From DAOTUL01 sp034437435 (GTDB taxonomy: Bacteria > Chloroflexota > Anaerolineae > Aggregatilineales > Phototrophicaceae): 13,867 nucleotides of DNA. Where the stretch lies: positions 1 through 13,867 of the forward strand of contig CAYQJO010000105.1 of NCBI GenBank assembly GCA_964417785.1, given 5' to 3'. Position 1 is the first letter of the stretch, and each line of letters begins with the position of its first letter. Under the pieces are notes generated by a model. It made no database searches, was not told the DNA's origin, and worked only from the letters and a program-made list of their open reading frames with translations. Positions 13,316 through 13,867 of this stretch are shown here, in pieces. The translations under genes were made by a program, and so were the position numbers.

Positions 13316-13812
13316 AAATACTTCTGCGGCATGGGTTCTTCGGTGACATGATAGACAACAAAACCGCGTGCGCGATAGTTCGCCAACGCATGCGGTCCAT
13401 CCAGATTGCAGGTGTGCAGCCACACCCGTGCCGCACCCATCTCCCAGGCATGCGCCACGCCATAGCTTAAGAGGTGCTTGCCGAGTCCCCGCCCGATGAA
13501 CGGCGGGCGCAGACCAAAGTAGGCCACTTCCATCTCGTCAGACTGGCGGTTAAGTTCGATGTAGCCACCCGGAACCCCGTCCACATACAACACATAAACC
13601 GTCGTGTTCTCGTCTTCCAACAGCATCGTCAACACCTGATCCGAGAGATGCCTCCGGTCACGCCAGCGCCACATCTCACCCACCGAGCGATACAAGAAGC
13701 GATAATACTCCGAATCTAGATGCGCCATGTGGCTGATCGTCACACCAGCGGAGTCGCTGTAGGCAGGCCGGAACATCGCCCGGTCGGTCATGTGCAGATA
13801 AGTGGTTACCAA
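13312..13812 (-). CDS. GNAT family N-acetyltransferase
   Basis: The protein has 166 residues as called. The acetyl-CoA-binding motif A is LRPPFIGRGLGKHLL (101-115), containing R-G-L-G-K, preceded by the beta-4 strand MEVAYFG (94-100). Motif B has WLHTCNLDGPHALANYRARGF (positions 131-151), typical of small-molecule or protein N-acetyltransferases. The substrate is not predictable. The start is uncertain: TTG 13812 keeps a TTYLHM N-terminus that resembles this subfamily, while ATG 13791 is the first ATG. Neither has a ribosome-binding site, because the upstream DNA is a C-rich tract on this strand. The frame stays open through that tract to the window edge, so an upstream start is also possible. 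Confidence 0.87.
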   Translation of the reverse strand: MVTTYLHMTDRAMFRPAYSDSAGVTISHMAHLDSEYYRFLYRSVGEMWRWRDRRHLSDQVLTMLLEDENTTVYVLYVDGVPGGYIELNRQSDEMEVAYFGLRPPFIGRGLGKHLLSYGVAHAWEMGAARVWLHTCNLDGPHALANYRARGFVVYHVTEEPMPQKYF

Positions 13813-13820
13813 TGTGGAAA

Positions 13821-13867
13821 GGGGTGGGTGAGGGGAGGGCGTGGGCGGAGGGTGAGTGGGAGGGGTG
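13821..13867 (+). repeat. G-rich tract with potential G-quadruplexes
   Basis: Eight runs of three or more G occur in 47 bp (13821-24, 13826-28, 13832-35, 13837-39, 13843-45, 13850-52, 13858-60, 13862-65), separated by 1 to 5 bases. This fits the G3+N1-7 quadruplex pattern on the plus strand. It lies immediately upstream of the minus-strand GNAT gene and continues beyond the window. It could be regulatory or simply a low-complexity intergenic tract. Confidence 0.7.

Overview
The window is a compact, gene-dense stretch of bacterial chromosome, moderately GC-rich. No tRNA, rRNA, CRISPR array or insertion sequence is visible. The gene content suggests a Chloroflexota-like bacterium (Anaerolineae or a relative), but this is an inference from gene style and not a phylogenetic result. 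The pointers are a DesK/NarX-class GAF histidine kinase, a VWA-FHA protein, the direct-sulfhydrylation pair MetY-MetX, and a DUF4395-thioredoxin pair.

Layout. Positions 1-2260 (minus) hold most of a P2-like, CtpE-type cation-transporting P-type ATPase that runs off the left edge. Diverging from it, 2379-5271 (plus) carries an orphan LolD/MacB-class ABC ATPase, a cytoplasmic VWA-FHA protein and a type I phosphoribosyltransferase; the last two overlap in ATGA. Positions 8907-5268 (minus) form a signalling operon: a membrane GAF histidine kinase, a SAM methyltransferase coupled by an ATGA overlap, and a PAS/histidine-kinase-like protein whose H-box and G1 box look degenerate. No response regulator is present. 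The operon converges on the phosphoribosyltransferase with a 4-bp shared stop.

Positions 9001-12539 (plus) form a sulfur/methionine operon: metY (O-acetylhomoserine sulfhydrylase), metX (homoserine O-acyltransferase), a DUF4395 membrane protein with a CxxC, and a membrane-anchored thioredoxin. They are followed by an unrecognised 234-residue protein (12611-13315) with its own putative promoter. A minus-strand GNAT acetyltransferase (13812-13312) converges on that gene, and a G-rich tract reaches the right edge.

The most interesting feature is the leader of the met operon (9001-9203). A 22-codon ORF starts at GTG 9060 behind an AGGAG ribosome-binding site. Its core reads Cys-Met-Cys-Met-Met-Met-Met, and it ends just before a perfect 9-bp rho-independent terminator 18 nt ahead of the metY ribosome-binding site. 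The leader RNA can form a hairpin with all the Met codons in its loop. It can also form a mutually exclusive long-range pairing that would dismantle the terminator. This is the architecture of a ribosome-mediated transcription attenuator (trp/his type) that would sense Met and perhaps Cys, in place of the SAM riboswitch or T-box usually expected ahead of such genes.

Five putative promoters were found by eye. In all five the -10 hexamer ends 29-31 nt before the start codon, which supports both the promoter calls and the GTG start of the leader peptide.
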